From NCBI GenBank assembly GCA_002368685.1, contig DFEN01000120.1, positions 1-7,818 on the forward strand: DNA of 7,818 nt. The letters are read 5' to 3'. This document shows positions 5,608 to 7,818 of this stretch, piece after piece (the stretch's first letter is position 1; the number at the start of each line of letters is the position of its first letter). The notes beneath the pieces were generated by a model. It was not told the DNA's origin. It made no database searches and saw only the letters and a program-made list of their open reading frames with translations. This stretch comes from Lachnospiraceae bacterium UBA3801 (GTDB taxonomy: Bacteria; Bacillota; Clostridia; Lachnospirales; Lachnospiraceae). Made by a program: the position numbers and the translations under genes.

Positions 5608-6213
5608 ATGAACGAAAAATTCTACGCGCTTCCACAGGAGAAGCAGGACCGGATACTTAATGCGGGTTTCCGGGTATTTTCTAAAAATTCATATAAAAAA
5701 AGTCCTATGCTGGAGATAGCGAATGAGGCTGATATCAGTAAATCACTTCTGTTTTTCTATTTTAGAAATAAGAAGGAGCTATATTTGTTCCTGATGAAAA
5801 AAGCGGAAGAGATAACCTTGGAGCATCTGGTTAAGTCAGGATGTTATCAGGAGTCGGATATCTTTGAAATGATGTATAAGGGGCTTCTTGCGAAGGCTGA
5901 GCTTATGAAGAGGTATCCTGATATGAGCAACTTCGCGCTCAAGGCTTATTATGAGGACGACGAAGAAGTGAAGGATGAACTCCAGAAGATCATTGCTCCG
6001 TATAAAAGTATTAAGACTAATACGGCGATTCCGAGACTTGATCCAAAGGAGTATAAGGAAGGCCTCGACCTAGAACTGATGTATCAGGATATGTATCTGG
6101 CTTCAGAAGGGTATATCTATCAAATGCAACATCAGGGAGAGGTTGATGTAGACAAGGTGGTAAGTGATTATCGTAGGATAATCGATTTCTGGAAACAATT
6201 ATATAAACGTTGA
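5608..6213 (+). CDS. TetR/AcrR-family transcriptional regulator
   Basis: 201 residues, the usual TetR length. The N-terminal DNA-binding domain spans about 11-60: helix 1 around KQDRILNAGFRVFSKN, then the helix-turn-helix MLEIANEADISKSLLFFYF (34-52), followed by the family-typical RNKKELYLFL. The remaining helices (about 65-200) form the ligand-binding and dimerisation part, and its sequence gives no ligand. The start is set by CGGAG at 5596-5600 with 7-base spacing. It lies 41 bases after the permease and 11 bases before the MATE gene in the same direction, with no terminator between. It most likely represses its own operon through the palindrome at 3831-3847 and is released by a transported compound. 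Being third in the operon, it would set up negative feedback. Confidence 0.93.
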   Translation: MNEKFYALPQEKQDRILNAGFRVFSKNSYKKSPMLEIANEADISKSLLFFYFRNKKELYLFLMKKAEEITLEHLVKSGCYQESDIFEMMYKGLLAKAELMKRYPDMSNFALKAYYEDDEEVKDELQKIIAPYKSIKTNTAIPRLDPKEYKEGLDLELMYQDMYLASEGYIYQMQHQGEVDVDKVVSDYRRIIDFWKQLYKR

Positions 6214-6224
6214 TTTAGGATTTT

Positions 6225-7610
6225 ATGTTCGGAACATTTAAAAAGTATAGGGGTGACGGAGTCATCTATAAAAAGATATTGGTAGTTGCGCTGCCAATTG
6301 TGCTTCAAAATGTAATTGATGCTGCAGTTAATAGCGTAGATGTGCTTATGCTAAATTCTGTAGGCCAAAGCGCTATAAGTGCGGTATCACTTGCAAATAG
6401 CATGATTGGTATTTTTTTCATGTTCCTTTATGGAATTGGTACTGGAATAGCGATGTTGGCGGCTCAGTATTATGGTAAAGGGGATATGAGAACTATCGAA
6501 AAGATAGAAGGGATTGGTCTTAGATTCTCACTTTTGGTAGCAATTCCTGTTGCGATAGCGTCAATAGTAATACCGAAATATCTGATGTACATTTATACAT
6601 CGGATCCTGAACTGATTGAAATTGGTAGTAGATATCTTGTGATGATTGCACCAGGACTCCTCTTCTGGGCGGTGAGTGCTGTTTATATGTCGATACTTAG
6701 ATGTATAGGAAGAGTTGCGACGAGTACAGTGCTTGAGATTGGTGCGTTGATATGTAATGTAGGATTAAATGCAGTTTTTATTTTCGGTCTTTTTGGAGCG
6801 CCAAAGCTTGGTGTTGTTGGTGTTGCGCTTGCTACTACACTAAGTCGTTTGCTTCAGATGCTGGGATGCTTTGCTGTTTCGTTGAGAAGGCCGGGGGTTA
6901 GGCTGACTTTCAGAACTATGTTTAAAATTAGTCCCGTGCTTCAGAAGGACTTCTTCTCGATGGCACTTCCGGCTATTGGTAATGATCTTGTATGGTCAGT
7001 GGCATTTTCGATGTATTCTGTTATTTTGGGACATTTGGGAAGTGACGCCGTGGCGGCGAATTCTATAGTAAATGTTGTCAGAAATCTAGGATGTGTATTC
7101 TGCTATGGAGTAGGTGAAGCTGCTGGAATCATAGTAGGACAGATTTTGGGCTCTGGAGACAGGGAAGGCGGAATTAGAGCGGGACATGTACTCCTTAGAC
7201 TTTCGATAATTACCGGAATCATTGGAGGACTTGTGGTATTGGCGTTGAAACCGATTGTTCTGGACTATGCATCGCTAACGCCGAAGGCGCTAGAATATTT
7301 GAACTTTATGATGATCATTAATTCCTATTACATTTCAGGAACCTCTGTTAATACCTGCCTTATAGGCGGTGTTTTCAGAGCAGGTGGTGATAGTAAGTTT
7401 GGATTCGTATGTGATACTATCGATATGTGGTGCTATGCGGTACCACTTGGCTTCCTTGCGGCTTTTGTTTTTAAGCTTCCCGTCAAGGTAGTGTACTTCC
7501 TGCTCTGCACCGATGAATTTGTAAAATGGCCATGGGTCTTTAAACATTTCTATAGCCATGTCTGGGCTAAGGATATCACCAGAGATGATAGTGAGATAGA
7601 TAGTCACTAG
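6225..7610 (+). CDS. MATE-family multidrug/Na+(H+) antiporter
   Basis: 461 residues, about twelve helices, with the two-fold internal repeat of the MATE family. The first half has LPIVLQNVIDAAVNSVDVLM (23-42), QYYGKGD (81-87), LRCIGR (158-163) and NVGLNAVFIFG (178-188). The second half has the matching GQILGSGD (305-312) and FRAGGDSKF (384-392). These proteins export cationic drugs or metabolites using a Na+ or H+ gradient. The start ATG has AGGA at 6217-6220, only 4 bases away, a tight spacing that suggests modest translation. The gene starts 11 bases after the TetR stop and is the last gene of the operon. The C-terminal tail is short and charged (KDITRDDSEIDSH). A Na+-driven MATE could draw on the Na+ gradient made by the decarboxylase pump elsewhere in the window, but that link is speculation. 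Confidence 0.93.
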   Translation: MFGTFKKYRGDGVIYKKILVVALPIVLQNVIDAAVNSVDVLMLNSVGQSAISAVSLANSMIGIFFMFLYGIGTGIAMLAAQYYGKGDMRTIEKIEGIGLRFSLLVAIPVAIASIVIPKYLMYIYTSDPELIEIGSRYLVMIAPGLLFWAVSAVYMSILRCIGRVATSTVLEIGALICNVGLNAVFIFGLFGAPKLGVVGVALATTLSRLLQMLGCFAVSLRRPGVRLTFRTMFKISPVLQKDFFSMALPAIGNDLVWSVAFSMYSVILGHLGSDAVAANSIVNVVRNLGCVFCYGVGEAAGIIVGQILGSGDREGGIRAGHVLLRLSIITGIIGGLVVLALKPIVLDYASLTPKALEYLNFMMIINSYYISGTSVNTCLIGGVFRAGGDSKFGFVCDTIDMWCYAVPLGFLAAFVFKLPVKVVYFLLCTDEFVKWPWVFKHFYSHVWAKDITRDDSEIDSH

Positions 7611-7617
7611 TTTCTTT
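7589..7617 (+). terminator. Weak hairpin at the end of the MATE gene (possible terminator)
   Basis: TAGTGA (7589-7594) can pair with TCACTA (7604-7609) around a 9-base loop, followed by TTTCTTT. The stem is short and AT-rich and overlaps the MATE stop codon. It is the only terminator-like element before the next gene, so some read-through into the downstream regulator gene is possible. Confidence 0.25.
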
Positions 7618-7646
7618 ACACAAAAATCAGATATTGTTATATTTAA

Positions 7647-7670
7647 AACATGACATACAGTTGTCATGTT
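7647..7670. promoter_or_regulatory. Perfect palindrome ahead of the WYL-type regulator (candidate operator)
   Basis: AACATGACA (7647-7655) and TGTCATGTT (7662-7670) are exact inverted repeats with a 6-base spacer. No T run follows, so it is not a terminator. It sits just upstream of an extended -10 element and about 93 bases before the regulator start codon. This suits an operator bound by a dimeric HTH protein, most simply the downstream regulator itself. Confidence 0.6.
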
Positions 7671-7675
7671 AGCTT

Positions 7676-7684
7676 TGCTATGAT
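7676..7684 (+). promoter_or_regulatory. Extended -10 promoter for the WYL-type regulator
   Basis: TGC followed by TATGAT (7679-7684) makes an extended -10. No good -35 exists at 17 bases, because that position falls in the palindrome spacer. Transcription would start near 7691 and leave a leader of about 70 bases. A protein bound at 7647-7670 would cover the -35 region. Confidence 0.45.
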
Positions 7685-7757
7685 ACCAACATAGGATTTC
7701 AATATAACTACGAAATGCTATATGGCTAGATGCGCGAAGCATAAGAAGGGAAGTTAT

Positions 7758-7766
7758 ATGAAATGA
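7758..7766 (+). other. Two-codon mini-ORF (ATG AAA TGA) overlapping the next start codon
   Basis: ATG 7758-7760, AAA, then TGA 7764-7766, whose first two bases are the last two of the regulator's ATG (7763-7765). The Shine-Dalgarno AAGGG (7746-7750) is 7 bases from this ATG but 12 from the regulator ATG. Ribosomes may therefore initiate here, stop, and restart. It could equally be a chance arrangement. Confidence 0.4.
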
Positions 7767-7818
7767 AAATAGATAGGCTTATCGGAATACTTTCTGTACT
7801 TTTGCAGGAAGAAAAAAC
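7763..7818 (+). CDS. HTH/WYL-domain (YafY-like) transcriptional regulator, N-terminus only
   Basis: Eighteen complete codons read MKIDRLIGILSVLLQEEK before the window ends, with a nineteenth codon begun (AC). This is the typical opening helix of HTH_11/WYL regulators (M-K-x-x-R-L-x-x-I-L-x-x-L), in which a winged helix recognises DNA and a later WYL domain senses a ligand. The start follows AAGGG at 7746-7750 at a long 12-base spacing and overlaps a mini-ORF. An upstream palindrome suggests autoregulation. The gene is not clearly part of the MATE operon, being 152 bases away with its own promoter-like element. The family call rests on 18 residues only; a related HTH regulator is the alternative. 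Confidence 0.65.
   Translation, partial: MKIDRLIGILSVLLQEEK

Noticed and set aside
7335..7742. Minus-strand 135-residue ORF covering the MATE 3' end and the intergenic region
   Set aside because: Most of it is antisense to the conserved MATE C-terminal half, and the rest crosses the palindrome and promoter; no family resemblance.
7696..7742. Small inverted repeats (ATTTC/GAAAT; ATGC-GCGAA-GCAT) in the leader of the WYL-type gene, considered as a riboswitch
   Set aside because: Stems of four to five pairs and a leader of about 70 bases, with no recognisable riboswitch core.

Overview
The window reads as chromosomal DNA of a low-to-mid GC anaerobic Bacillota, most likely class Clostridia (a Lachnospiraceae-like or related Eubacteriales lineage). 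This is inferred from strong AGGAGG-type ribosome binding sites, frequent ATA and AGA/AGG codons, a membrane Na+-translocating decarboxylase beta/gamma gene pair, and the style of the ABC and WYL-type regulator genes. No phage, IS, CRISPR, tRNA or rRNA sequence was seen. No intergenic stretch exceeds about 170 bases.

Left part (1-1964). A LolD/MacB/BceA-type ABC ATPase, cut off at its 5' end by the window edge, converges on a minus-strand pair: the Na+-pumping decarboxylase beta subunit (OadB-like), then a small one-helix gamma subunit (OadG-like). A perfect 15-bp-arm inverted repeat lies between the two transcription units and probably terminates both. The beta/gamma pair has its own good sigma-A-type promoter. 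The carboxyltransferase alpha subunit and biotin carrier are absent here.

Middle (2069-3757). A four-helix membrane protein of unknown function with a predicted extracellular beta-rich C-terminal domain (plus strand) converges with a two-helix protein carrying a bacterial PH-like domain (minus strand). Their stop codons touch, with no base between them.

Right part (3798-7610). This is a probable four-gene operon: ABC ATPase, ABC-2-type permease, TetR-family regulator, MATE-family antiporter, with gaps of 2, 41 and 11 bases. The leader combines a TATAAT promoter, an imperfect palindrome at the predicted start of transcription, and an 11-base direct repeat spaced 40 bases apart. This suggests the TetR protein autoregulates a cassette holding two different export machines.

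Right edge (7647-7818). A 9-bp-arm palindrome and an extended -10 promoter precede the first 18 codons of what looks like an HTH/WYL (YafY-like) regulator. Its start codon overlaps a two-codon mini-ORF.

Nothing here is clearly a new type of defence or mobile system. The points most worth checking are the orphan beta/gamma pump, the uncharacterised convergent membrane pair, and the operator architecture of the ABC/TetR/MATE operon.
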